Shown here: positions 1-5,942 of the stretch, one piece after another
Layout: each line of letters starts with the position of its first letter
How positions within the stretch are numbered: position 1 is the stretch's first letter
Translations under genes and position numbers: made by a program
Source: Acidobacteriota bacterium
Lineage (GTDB): Bacteria; Acidobacteriota; UBA890
DNA: 12,601 nt
Reading direction: 5' to 3'
NCBI GenBank assembly: GCA_022563115.1
Contig: JADFNY010000063.1
Location: 1-12,601, forward strand
The notes under the pieces: generated by a model
Told to the model about the DNA's origin: nothing
Databases searched by the model: none
Seen by the model: only the letters and a program-made list of their open reading frames with translations

Positions 1-1
1 C

Positions 2-1081
2 TTCCGGGACGGGAAGGAAGAGGTTACTTTCGCCCAGTACCAGCGCTCGTATTCGCGGATTACCGGTGGCATCGAGTTGAGCGAGGAGGTGTTCCTGGCC
101 GGCGTCGCGGTGTCGAGCTACTTCGCAGCGCGGCGCGCCAATCCGTCGTCCGCGGGCCCGGCGGGAGCCGGCGCCGCCACCGCTCCCGGAGGTGCGGCGA
201 CCACGGGTGCGGCGCCTCTGACGCCCGACGTGCTGGCCATGCAGGAGCTCATGCAGGACGACGTGAGCCGGCAGGATCTCGCCCTCCGGCAGGGAATGGC
301 GTTCATTCCGGCGCAGCAGGGCAACACGTTCGCGGTCTTCAACTTCGACCTCGGCAAGTCGGGCCTGACGTTCGAGTCCGCAGGCTCCCCGGGCCCGGCA
401 AGCGTGCTGGCCTTCGGTGTCCTGCTGAAGAAGGACCCGGCAGCGGCCAACGGCGAACAGTTCCTGCGCCAGATCAAGATTCCCTTTGCGGTCGACCCGA
501 GCAACGGCAGCACCGAGACTACGTCGACGCATTCGTTCGGCATGACGGTGGAGCCGGGTGATTACCGGCTCGCCTGGGGCGTGATGGACAACGCCTCCGA
601 GCGCATTGCTACGGTGAGCTACGAGTTCACGGTGCCAAACTACGCCGGCGGCGAGCTCGCCGTTCCCAGCGTCATCATCGCTACCAGTCTCGAGCAGATG
701 GCCGACGCGATCGACATCAACAAGGTGTATTCGCGCACGCGCGTCGCCTCGCTCGAGCTGGAGACCAACATGGACAACGAGTTCGGACGCAACGACTCGT
801 TGCAGTTGCTCTATTTCATCCAGGGTCTGGGCGTCGATCCGAGCTCGCAGCAGAATCGCTTCGAGATCACCCATCGCATCCTGCTCGCCGGTACCGAGGA
901 CAGCATCGCGCGCCTGCCGCCGCAGGAGCTGTTTTTCAACGCCATCCAGCAGGAGATCCCGCTGTCCCTGGTGCAGCAGATCGAGCCGGGTACGGCCTAT
1001 GAGATCGAGATCCAGATCAACGACCAGATCACCGGCAACCAGCTGACCCACAAAGTGCCGTTCAGCGTTCGCGAGGGTTAG
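2..1081 (+). CDS. C-terminal part of an unidentified protein (5' truncated)
   Basis: The frame is open from base 2 to the TAG at 1079-1081, giving 359 visible residues, and the start lies upstream of the window. A TTG at 77 could be read as a start, but the open frame before it reads as normal protein and there is no reason to begin there. The visible part starts with about 45 residues of mixed sequence. A low-complexity Ala/Gly/Pro/Thr linker follows (about residues 46-75), then a ~280-residue region with many short alternating hydrophobic stretches that suggest a beta-sandwich fold, ending PFSVREG. I see no membrane segment and no catalytic motif. The gene lies 27 bp before an exported TPR protein and probably shares its transcript, so an envelope role is plausible. 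The tail vaguely recalls C-terminal beta domains found after VWA or GWxTD domains in Acidobacteriota. That is a weak impression, and the function is unknown. Confidence 0.8.
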   Translation, partial: FRDGKEEVTFAQYQRSYSRITGGIELSEEVFLAGVAVSSYFAARRANPSSAGPAGAGAATAPGGAATTGAAPLTPDVLAMQELMQDDVSRQDLALRQGMAFIPAQQGNTFAVFNFDLGKSGLTFESAGSPGPASVLAFGVLLKKDPAAANGEQFLRQIKIPFAVDPSNGSTETTSTHSFGMTVEPGDYRLAWGVMDNASERIATVSYEFTVPNYAGGELAVPSVIIATSLEQMADAIDINKVYSRTRVASLELETNMDNEFGRNDSLQLLYFIQGLGVDPSSQQNRFEITHRILLAGTEDSIARLPPQELFFNAIQQEIPLSLVQQIEPGTAYEIEIQINDQITGNQLTHKVPFSVREG

Positions 1082-1108
1082 CACCTGGCGCGCGCGAGGA
1101 GAACCGCG

Positions 1109-2083
1109 ATGACTGCTACAAGGTCGCTTCGAAGCGTCTACGGCGTCGGTTTTCTGCTTCTGGCCGCCATTCTGACGGTGGTCGTCGCGGCGCAACCGGC
1201 CGCCGCGCAGCGCGGCATCGGGCGCATGCTGGGCCGGGTTGTGGACGCCGATGGTAACGGTCTGGAGGGCGTCCGAATCGACGCCGTCAATCCGTCGGCG
1301 ACGCCCAATACGCGCGGCGCCGAGACCGGCGAACGCGGCCGCTGGGTAATCATCGGGTTCTCCCGCGGCAACTGGAAGTTCACCTTCAGCAAAGAGGGTT
1401 ACATCAGCTTCGAGATCGACGTCCCGGTGAGCGCCGCCAACCGCAATCCGGACCTCGACGTGACCCTCAATCCGGTGCCGACGGAGGCCGGCGCCATCAT
1501 GGCGGGCGCCGGTGCCGCCCAGCCGGAGCTGTTCGCCGAGGCCAACCAGCTTCACGACGCCGGCGACTACGCCGCCGCGATCACCAAGTGGCAGGAGTTT
1601 CTAGCGGCGAACCCGACCCTGCACCCCGTCTATGGAAATATCGGCAACGCCTACCGGGGTATCGGCGACATCGAGAAGGCTCGGGAGGCGTACGAGGCGC
1701 TGCTCGCCGCCGAGCCGGGCAACACGATGGCGAACTACAACATCGGGGAGATGCTCGTCGAGGAGGGCGACATCGACGGCGCGGTGCCGTATTTCGAGGC
1801 CGTCGTCGAGACCGCGCCCGACGATCCGGCCGTCTACTACAATGTTGCCGAGCTCTACTTCAGCCAAGGCGAGATGGAAAGCGCGATCAGGTACTACAAT
1901 CGTGCGATCGAGGTCGATCCCAGCTATCTGTCGGCCTACATGCAACTGGGATTCGCCCGCGTCAGGGTCGGCGACACCCCCAACGCCATCCTGGCGTTCG
2001 AGAAGTACATCGAGATCGCTTCGGCGGACGACGCACAGCTGCCTCTGGTGAAAGACATGCTCGCGGCACTCCGAAACGGGTAG
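1109..2083 (+). CDS. Exported TPR protein with N-terminal carboxypeptidase-regulatory-like domain
   Basis: 324 residues. The ATG at 1109 is preceded by a good ribosome-binding site, GAGGAGA at 1096-1102. Residues 1-34 form a signal peptide: Arg near the start, hydrophobic core about 12-28, likely cleavage after the AAAQ at 31-34. Residues ~38-122 resemble a carboxypeptidase-regulatory-like (Ig-fold) domain, with LGRVVDADGNGLEGV near its start and a GNWKFTFSKEGY strand pattern. Residues ~140-303 hold about five tetratricopeptide repeats with the usual 32-34 residue spacing (for example FAEANQLHDAGDYAAAITKW, YGNIGNAYRGIGDIEKAREAY, YYNVAELYFSQGEMESAIRYY). TPRs bind other proteins, so a periplasmic scaffold role is likely, but the partner is not identifiable. 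The upstream gene ends 27 bp earlier, suggesting co-transcription. A TAGAAT hexamer overlaps its stop codon at 2081 but has no convincing -35 element. Confidence 0.9.
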   Translation: MTATRSLRSVYGVGFLLLAAILTVVVAAQPAAAQRGIGRMLGRVVDADGNGLEGVRIDAVNPSATPNTRGAETGERGRWVIIGFSRGNWKFTFSKEGYISFEIDVPVSAANRNPDLDVTLNPVPTEAGAIMAGAGAAQPELFAEANQLHDAGDYAAAITKWQEFLAANPTLHPVYGNIGNAYRGIGDIEKAREAYEALLAAEPGNTMANYNIGEMLVEEGDIDGAVPYFEAVVETAPDDPAVYYNVAELYFSQGEMESAIRYYNRAIEVDPSYLSAYMQLGFARVRVGDTPNAILAFEKYIEIASADDAQLPLVKDMLAALRNG

Positions 2084-2226
2084 AATCACCTCTATGGCTG
2101 AGCTCCCCTAGCAGGCCGTGGTGAACGTGTGATCGGTGTGGTCACGACCTGCCAGGCAACACGGAGGTGGTCATGTCGTTCCCCCGTACCCACCGCGCCG
2201 TCGGGCGGGGCCCCGGTAGCGCCCGA
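2084..2226 (+). other. Intergenic stretch with successive potential hairpins (possible leader or small RNA)
   Basis: No convincing gene lies here. Three successive stems can be drawn. The first pairs 2111-2122 with 2141-2152 (11 of 12 pairs, two of them G-U). The second pairs GGTGG 2166-2170 with CCACC 2190-2194. The third is a perfect 7-bp stem, TCGGGCG 2201-2207 with CGCCCGA 2220-2226. The last stem abuts the long palindrome that begins at 2227. A TAGAAT hexamer at 2081-2086 could be a -10 element, but no good -35 lies before it. A GGAGG at 2163-2167 followed by ATG at 2173 is in frame with the downstream lipoprotein, but it would place 68 charged residues before the signal peptide. In GC-rich DNA short stems arise by chance, and I cannot match this stretch to a known RNA family. 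Confidence 0.35.
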
Positions 2227-2404
2227 GCCCGCATGTCTCAACGGGGTGCTACTGCGGGAGCGGAAAGGGGCGCGACTACGGCGTTGCGTTCGGTCGGGCT
2301 CCTCGACGTACTGCACGAGTACGTCTGCGGGGCCCTCGGTCGCGCGCCTTATATTCGCACCCCTTTCCGCTCCCTCGTGACGCGCCCCGTTGAGAAATGC
2401 GGGC
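2227..2404. repeat. 178-nt long imperfect palindrome (fold-back repeat, element 1)
   Basis: The two halves pair almost continuously around a centre near 2315. The outer arms 2227-2246 and 2385-2404 pair over 20 positions with one mismatch (G2235 against A2396). After a 9/10-nt internal loop, the arms 2256-2275 and 2355-2374 pair over 20 positions with one mismatch (C2271 against A2359). Further in, GGCG 2280-2283 pairs with CGCC 2345-2348, and GGGCTCC 2296-2302 pairs with GGGGCCC 2329-2335 with one G-U. The tip is a perfect 8-bp stem, GACGTACT 2305-2312 with AGTACGTC 2318-2325, and a 5-nt loop. The outer ends share the TCTCAACGGG / CCCGTTGAGA core with element 2 at 3607-3685. The shape is that of a non-coding mobile fold-back or MITE-like element, or a large mRNA hairpin. 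No target-site duplication is obvious and no transposase is present. Confidence 0.8.
2350..2355 (+). promoter_or_regulatory. Possible -10 hexamer inside palindrome element 1
   Basis: TATATT at 2350-2355 matches the sigma70 -10 consensus at five of six positions and stands out as an AT-rich spot in GC-rich surroundings. Transcription from it would begin near 2362, about 15 nt before the GTG at 2377. No recognisable -35 hexamer lies 16-18 nt upstream, so this is only a candidate. Confidence 0.2.
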
Positions 2405-3504
2405 TAACCGCGGCAACCCTGGTGGCCCTCCTGGCCGCCGCAGGCTGCGCCGGCACCCGGTCAGCACCGAAATTCGCGTATTCGCCGGAGTCCTTTGTCC
2501 TCGCGGTCTGGGCGCGGGCGCCCGAGATGTCCGCCGAGGATCTCGTCGTCCCCTTCCGAGTCAGCCCGGCGATGGTGGCTCGCGCCAAGGACATCACCGC
2601 CGGCGCCCCAACAGATTGGGTCAAGGCCGAGCTTCTCATGCAATCGCTCACCGATGAGGATGGCTTCGGCCTCGTCTACAACGCGGTGGCGACTTCGCCC
2701 CCCGAGGTCACCGTCGAACGCGGCTACGGTAACTGCCTGGCGCTGACGTCGATCTTCATCGGCTTGGCGCGCGAGATCGGCTTGACCGCCTACTACGTCG
2801 ACGCCTCGGACCGGGTCAACGATCTGCGGCGCGAACAAGGGATCATCGTTGATTCCGGCCACATCGCCGGCGCCGTGCGCACAGAAAAAGGTCATACCCT
2901 GGTCGATTACGACGGGTACGTGTCGCACTACCGCACCTTCAAGATCATCGATGACATCACCGCGCTGGCGCACTACTACAACAACCTCGGTTTCGAGATG
3001 ATCTTCGCCGCCCAGCAGGCCGACGAGACCGTCCCTTGGCAACAGATCGAGCACAAATTCGAGCTTGCCACCATGGTGCGTCCCGACTTCACCCTGGCGT
3101 ACAACAACCTCGGGGTGGTGTACACGCGGCTCGGTGACCTGGACGCGGCGGCGGCGGCGTATCGCACCGCGATCGAGACCGATCCGGAGTCCGACGCTGC
3201 CTACCACAACCTCGGCAACCTGCAGATGCGCGAGGGTGACCTGGGCGCGGCGCTGGCGTCGTACGACAAGGCGCTCGAGCTGCGCCGCCGCAACCCTTAC
3301 CTGCACTACCACCGCGGCCTGGTGCAGTATCGGCTCGACGAGCTCGACGCCGCCGAAGAGTCTTTCAAGAAGGCCATCGAGCTCGAGCGCGACTACCTCG
3401 AACCGCGGAATCTGCTGGCGCAGCTCTACTACGAGCAGGGTCGCGTCGAGGAAGCCGAAAAGGTGAGGGCAGCCGTGCAGCGCATCCTTGCGGAAAGGCG
3501 CTGA
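2377..3504 (+). CDS. Probable lipoprotein with transglutaminase-like domain and C-terminal TPRs
   Basis: The GTG start at 2377 gives 375 residues. It was chosen because it puts Arg3 and Lys7 before a hydrophobic core (residues 9-22) and a lipobox-like AAGC with Cys24, as expected for a secreted lipoprotein. Residues ~85-200 look like a transglutaminase-type cysteine-protease fold, with GYGNCLALTSIFIGLAREIG holding the candidate nucleophile Cys120, SGHIAG holding His162, and LVDYDGY holding Asp177. The Cys/His/Asp order is that of the family. Residues ~225-372 carry about four TPRs (YNNLGVVYTRLGDLDAAAAAY, YHNLGNLQMREGDLGAALASY and so on). The protein may act on, or bind, peptides or peptidoglycan-linked proteins in the envelope, but the substrate is unknown. 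The start lies inside palindrome element 1, and no Shine-Dalgarno sequence precedes it. An alternative ATG at 2173 has a good GGAGG, but it would bury the signal peptide internally. Confidence 0.85.
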   Translation: MTRPVEKCGLTAATLVALLAAAGCAGTRSAPKFAYSPESFVLAVWARAPEMSAEDLVVPFRVSPAMVARAKDITAGAPTDWVKAELLMQSLTDEDGFGLVYNAVATSPPEVTVERGYGNCLALTSIFIGLAREIGLTAYYVDASDRVNDLRREQGIIVDSGHIAGAVRTEKGHTLVDYDGYVSHYRTFKIIDDITALAHYYNNLGFEMIFAAQQADETVPWQQIEHKFELATMVRPDFTLAYNNLGVVYTRLGDLDAAAAAYRTAIETDPESDAAYHNLGNLQMREGDLGAALASYDKALELRRRNPYLHYHRGLVQYRLDELDAAEESFKKAIELERDYLEPRNLLAQLYYEQGRVEEAEKVRAAVQRILAERR

Positions 3505-3606
3505 GATTGCTGTATGCTGTAGCCGCCTCGATCCGAGGTGAGTAGAGCGAGGGAGCAACGTCCTATTCACCGGGGAGGGCGTGGCGCCGTCTCCGGCGGA
3601 CTACAC

Positions 3607-3685
3607 GCTCGGATATCTCAACGGGTCGCGAAGCGAGCGGGCGCTATCGCGTTCGCGCAGCCGTGACCCGTTGAGATATCCGGGC
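3607..3685. repeat. 79-nt palindromic repeat (fold-back element 2)
   Basis: CGGATATCTCAACGGGTC at 3610-3627 is the exact reverse complement of 3665-3682. The stem extends outward through T3609-G3683, C3608-G3684 and G3607-C3685, about 21 bp in all. Inside it, CGCGAA 3627-3632 can pair with TTCGCG 3652-3657 and GCGA 3633-3636 with TCGC 3647-3650. The 3' arm matches that of element 1 (2385-2404) at 17 of 20 positions, and the 5' arms match at about 16 of 22. The interiors are unrelated and differ in length. It occupies the gap between the lipoprotein and VWA genes and ends 6 nt before the VWA ribosome-binding site, so it would be in that gene's 5' leader if transcription starts upstream. Confidence 0.8.
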
Positions 3686-3691
3686 CAGAGC

Positions 3692-3697
3692 GGAGGA
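3692..3697 (+). promoter_or_regulatory. Ribosome-binding site that supports a TTG start
   Basis: GGAGGA at 3692-3697 lies 7 nt before the TTG at 3705. The frame has a TGA at 3672-3674 and no ATG or GTG between it and 3705, so this site decides the start of the VWA gene. Confidence 0.7.
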
Positions 3698-3704
3698 AAG
3701 CAGC

Positions 3705-5000
3705 TTGTTGGCACCCTCGGCCATCGCCGTCCTGCTGTGTTTCGGCGGCGGTGCGCTGATCGCCGGGATCGTCCCGACCGCGTCTGAGCAGCAACAATCG
3801 GGCAAGCAATCGGCGCCGAAGCCGACGTCGAAGAAGGCGCCGGTCAAAGCTCCTGCCGCGATGTCCCCGGCGCCGGTTTTCGAATCGACCGGCGAGCTGC
3901 AACGGTTCGGCGTACGGATCGTCTCACCGACGCGCACCGACGAGATCGTCGGCCGGGTGAGCGTGCGAGCCGAGGTCGTGGCCGACCGACCGTCGGCGGT
4001 CTCGGCGGTCGATTTCTTCATCGACGGTCGTCTGCTTTTCTCCGACGCCGAAGCTCCGTACGAGCTGCTGTGGAGCTCAGGACGTCCCGCCGAGCACGTG
4101 ATCGAAGTGCACGCGTATGGACCTGGCCGCCAGATGGTGAGCGATGTGCTCCGAACGAGCTTCGCGACGCCGGCTTCCGGGCTCGGTGGCTATTCGGCCC
4201 GCGTCGAACGGGTCGAGATGCACGTCCGCATCGAGGGGGGCGACGAGTTGCCGGCCATGCCCGCCAGGTCGGCTTTCCGAGTCTATGAGAACGGCGTCGA
4301 GCAACCCGTCGTCTCGGTCGAGCGCGTTGCCGACCTGCCGCTCGCGGTCGGGCTCTTGATCGACCACAGCGAGAGCATGCTCAGTCGTCTCGAGACCGCC
4401 CTCGACGCCGCTGGCGCGTTCGTCGACGGGCTGCTGAGACACCCGAACGACAAGGCGTTCGTGCTCGGCTTCGCAAAGGTTCCGATCGTTTTTCAGGAGT
4501 TCACCAACGACAGCGAGCGGCTCGCCGAATCGATCTTGCTCATCGACAACGGCAACTACACTGCGTTGTACGACGCGATCGTCGCCGCGGCGCGAAGGTT
4601 CGACGGTATCGATGGCCGGCGTGCCGCGATCCTGTTGACCGATGGTGCCGACTCCGCCAGCGACCATACGTTCCGCCAAGCAGTGGCCGCCGCTCAGCGC
4701 GCCGACGTAGCGCTGTATCCGGTGGCGGTCGACCTTTCGCCACGGTTCGTGCGCCAGCGCTGGATCCTGCGCGAGCTCGCCGAACGAACCGGTGGGCGGC
4801 TGTTTTCTCTTGGCCGCCGAACCGACCCGAGGGAGATTTACGAAGCGATCGAGGAGGACCTTCGGGCCCAGTTTCGGATCAGCTACGTGCCGATCATTGC
4901 GGGTGGGGACGGCGAGTGGCGAGAACTCGAAATCCGCCTGCGGGGCACCGACGGCCACGATCGCCGGGTGCGCACGCGGCCCGGTTATTTTGCCCGATAA
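3705..5000 (+). CDS. VWFA-related protein with N-terminal Ig-like domain (Acidobacteriota type)
   Basis: 431 residues from a TTG start set by the GGAGGA at 3692. Residues ~4-24 are hydrophobic and act as a signal peptide or membrane anchor, although no positive residue precedes them, which is unusual. Residues 28-55 are a Gln/Lys/Pro-rich linker. Residues ~69-155 resemble a bacterial Ig-like domain (AVDFFIDGRLLFSDAEAPYE). Residues ~165-210 form the strand-rich segment that precedes the VWA domain in this family (FRVYENGVEQPV). The VWA domain spans ~212-395 and has a complete metal-ion-dependent adhesion site: Asp220, Ser222 and Ser224 in DHSES, Thr286, and Asp313 in LTDGAD. The C-terminus RTRPGYFAR matches the ending common in the VWFA-related Acidobacterial family. 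It is probably an envelope protein that binds a partner through a divalent cation. The partner is not known. Confidence 0.9.
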   Translation: MLAPSAIAVLLCFGGGALIAGIVPTASEQQQSGKQSAPKPTSKKAPVKAPAAMSPAPVFESTGELQRFGVRIVSPTRTDEIVGRVSVRAEVVADRPSAVSAVDFFIDGRLLFSDAEAPYELLWSSGRPAEHVIEVHAYGPGRQMVSDVLRTSFATPASGLGGYSARVERVEMHVRIEGGDELPAMPARSAFRVYENGVEQPVVSVERVADLPLAVGLLIDHSESMLSRLETALDAAGAFVDGLLRHPNDKAFVLGFAKVPIVFQEFTNDSERLAESILLIDNGNYTALYDAIVAAARRFDGIDGRRAAILLTDGADSASDHTFRQAVAAAQRADVALYPVAVDLSPRFVRQRWILRELAERTGGRLFSLGRRTDPREIYEAIEEDLRAQFRISYVPIIAGGDGEWRELEIRLRGTDGHDRRVRTRPGYFAR

Positions 5001-5051
5001 GACCCTGGGAGCCGCCGTCAGTCGGCCGTTCGAGCCCGCCCCGGGGTTGCG

Positions 5052-5081
5052 TTGACCCCCGTCCGGGGTCGTGACTATACT
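5052..5081 (+). promoter_or_regulatory. Promoter P1 of the exbB operon (sigma70-like)
   Basis: TTGACC at 5052-5057 (five of six consensus bases) and TATACT at 5076-5081 (five of six) are separated by 18 nt. Transcription would start near 5088, giving a ~200-nt leader before exbB. Confidence 0.6.
5054..5070. promoter_or_regulatory. Inverted repeat within promoter P1 (possible operator)
   Basis: GACCCC at 5054-5059 and GGGGTC at 5065-5070 form a perfect 6-bp inverted repeat with a 5-nt spacer. It overlaps the -35 hexamer and fills most of the spacer to the -10, where a dimeric regulator could block or assist RNA polymerase. Iron-type control would be usual for a TonB system, but this does not resemble a Fur box. 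It could also be a remnant terminator. Confidence 0.35.
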
Positions 5082-5122
5082 TATGGTTATCCGTCCTGCC
5101 ATCGGGTATTCGTTACCGCGCG

Positions 5123-5152
5123 TTGACATCTTTCCTGGGTCCGTGCTAGAAG
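5123..5152 (+). promoter_or_regulatory. Possible second promoter P2 of the exbB operon
   Basis: TTGACA at 5123-5128 is a perfect -35 hexamer. The best -10 at an acceptable distance is TAGAAG at 5147-5152 (four of six, 18-nt spacer). Transcription would start near 5158, right at the leader hairpin. Confidence 0.45.
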
Positions 5153-5157
5153 CCACT

Positions 5158-5180
5158 TCCCGGAGCCTAGGCGTCCGGGA
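5158..5180 (+). other. Leader hairpin in the exbB 5' untranslated region
   Basis: TCCCGGA at 5158-5164 and TCCGGGA at 5174-5180 form a perfect 7-bp stem with a 9-nt loop containing the self-complementary CCTAGG. It would sit at the very 5' end of a transcript from P2, where such stems often protect mRNA. No T tract follows, so it is unlikely to be an intrinsic terminator. Confidence 0.4.
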
Positions 5181-5236
5181 TTCCAAAAAGGTGAAGACGG
5201 GCTCGTAGAAGAAATCGCGAACCTGATCGGCCTTTG

Positions 5237-5260
5237 AACTGCCCCCCCCCAGTTGGGGGC
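5237..5260 (+). other. Nine-C tract with two competing stems before the exbB ribosome-binding site
   Basis: Nine C residues at 5242-5250 lie in the leader, 14 nt before the purine-rich ribosome-binding site. AACTG 5237-5241 can pair with CAGTT 5250-5254, looping out eight C. Alternatively CCCCC 5246-5250 can pair with GGGGG 5255-5259 around AGTT. The two stems are mutually exclusive. The tract is also a typical site of replication slippage or sequencing error. Confidence 0.45.
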
Positions 5261-5273
5261 CATAGATGTAAAC

Positions 5274-5280
5274 AGGGAGG
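5274..5280 (+). promoter_or_regulatory. Ribosome-binding site that fixes the exbB GTG start
   Basis: AGGGAGG at 5274-5280 lies 8 nt before the GTG at 5289. It supports that start over the in-frame TTG at 5253, which overlaps the C-tract hairpin. Confidence 0.75.
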
Positions 5281-5288
5281 TAACGGCT

Positions 5289-5939
5289 GTGGATCTTTCT
5301 GGCGGCTCCATCATGGAGTTTTTCAACAAGGGCGGCCCCGTCATGTACGCCCTTCTGCTCTGCTCGCTCGTTGGCCTGGTGGTCATCTTCGAGCGTGCCT
5401 GGGCCCTGTATCGTTCCAGGATCAACACCCAGGAGTTTCTCGATCGCGTCCGCACCGCCCTGATCAAGCGCCGCAACGTCAAGGAAGCCATCGCGACGTG
5501 CGAGGAATACCAGGGTCCGATCGCCAGCATCATGAAGGCCGGCCTGCTCAAGTACGGCCGCCCTCAGGATGAGATCGAGCGCACGATCGAGACCGCATCG
5601 GCCCACGAGTTGGCCCGCCTCGAGCGTGGCCTCGGCATCTTGGCCACGGTTTCGAACATCGCGCCGCTCCTCGGTTTCCTCGGCACCGTGTCGGGGATGA
5701 TCAACTCGTTCGACGCTCTGGCCCGCGCCGGCCTCTCCAACCCGGGTCTCGTTGCCCAGGGTATCTCGGAGGCGCTGATCACCACGGCTGCTGGCCTCGG
5801 CGTCGCTATCCCGATCCTCGCCTCCTACAACTACTTCACGTCGCGCGTCGGCAAGTACGTCCTGGAGATGGAGACGGCCGCCAACGTGCTGCTCGAGACC
5901 TACGCCGAAATGGAGACCCCGGGCGACTCAGGGGCGTAA
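5289..5939 (+). CDS. exbB: ExbB/TolQ/MotA-family proton channel subunit
   Basis: 216 residues from the GTG at 5289, a normal length for ExbB. The protein forms the inner-membrane pentamer that, with ExbD, uses the proton gradient to drive TonB. Three membrane segments are visible: ~17-35, ~117-139 and ~161-180, with a cytoplasmic domain between the first two. The family hallmarks are present in segments two and three, APLLGFLGTVSGMI at 125-138 and GISEALITTAAGLGVAIP at 158-175. It heads a five-gene run; exbD begins only 3 nt after its stop. TolQ of a Tol-Pal system is the main alternative, but a tonB gene in the same run and no tolB or pal in the window favour ExbB. Confidence 0.93.
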   Translation: MDLSGGSIMEFFNKGGPVMYALLLCSLVGLVVIFERAWALYRSRINTQEFLDRVRTALIKRRNVKEAIATCEEYQGPIASIMKAGLLKYGRPQDEIERTIETASAHELARLERGLGILATVSNIAPLLGFLGTVSGMINSFDALARAGLSNPGLVAQGISEALITTAAGLGVAIPILASYNYFTSRVGKYVLEMETAANVLLETYAEMETPGDSGA

Positions 5940-5942
5940 GCC

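Larger units (their letters stand above)
5001..5288 (+). promoter_or_regulatory. Control region and leader of the exbB operon
   Basis: This 288-bp non-coding gap holds two candidate sigma70-type promoters (5052-5081 and 5123-5152), an inverted repeat inside the first promoter, a hairpin at 5158-5180, a nine-C tract at 5242-5250 with two competing stems, and the exbB ribosome-binding site at 5274-5280. I see no small gene in it. The inverted repeat at 5054-5070 might also act as a weak terminator for the VWA gene, although no run of T follows it. Confidence 0.6.

Noticed and set aside
2173..2376. ATG at 2173 with GGAGG as the start of the lipoprotein gene
   Set aside because: It would add 68 Arg-rich residues before the lipoprotein signal, and most of them would be encoded by the palindrome. 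Kept only as an alternative.
2084..2376. Known structured RNA (6S, SRP, tmRNA, RNase P) in the gap
   Set aside because: No conserved sequence signature of these families could be found by eye.
3488..3518. Promoter TTGCGG-N19-TATGCT before the VWA gene
   Set aside because: Both hexamers are weak and the spacer is too long, so it is not supportable.
3526..3538. CCTCG-ATC-CGAGG hairpin after the lipoprotein gene as a terminator
   Set aside because: It is a 5-bp stem with no T tract, a size common by chance in GC-rich DNA.
2461..3570. Long minus-strand open frame (369 codons) opposite the lipoprotein gene
   Set aside because: It is a GC-bias shadow. The + strand frame has a signal sequence, a catalytic motif order and TPRs, while the minus frame is a low-complexity Val/Arg/Leu/Gly mix with no domain.
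3581..3787. 68-codon + frame with GGGGAGG before a GTG
   Set aside because: It runs through the palindrome and into the VWA gene in another frame. The peptide is Arg/Ser-rich with no sign of selection, and the ribosome-binding site is only 2 nt from the GTG.
4077..5606. Long minus-strand open frame (509 codons) across the VWA gene, the control region and exbB
   Set aside because: It crosses two clearly coding + strand genes and a promoter region, and shows no recognisable domain.
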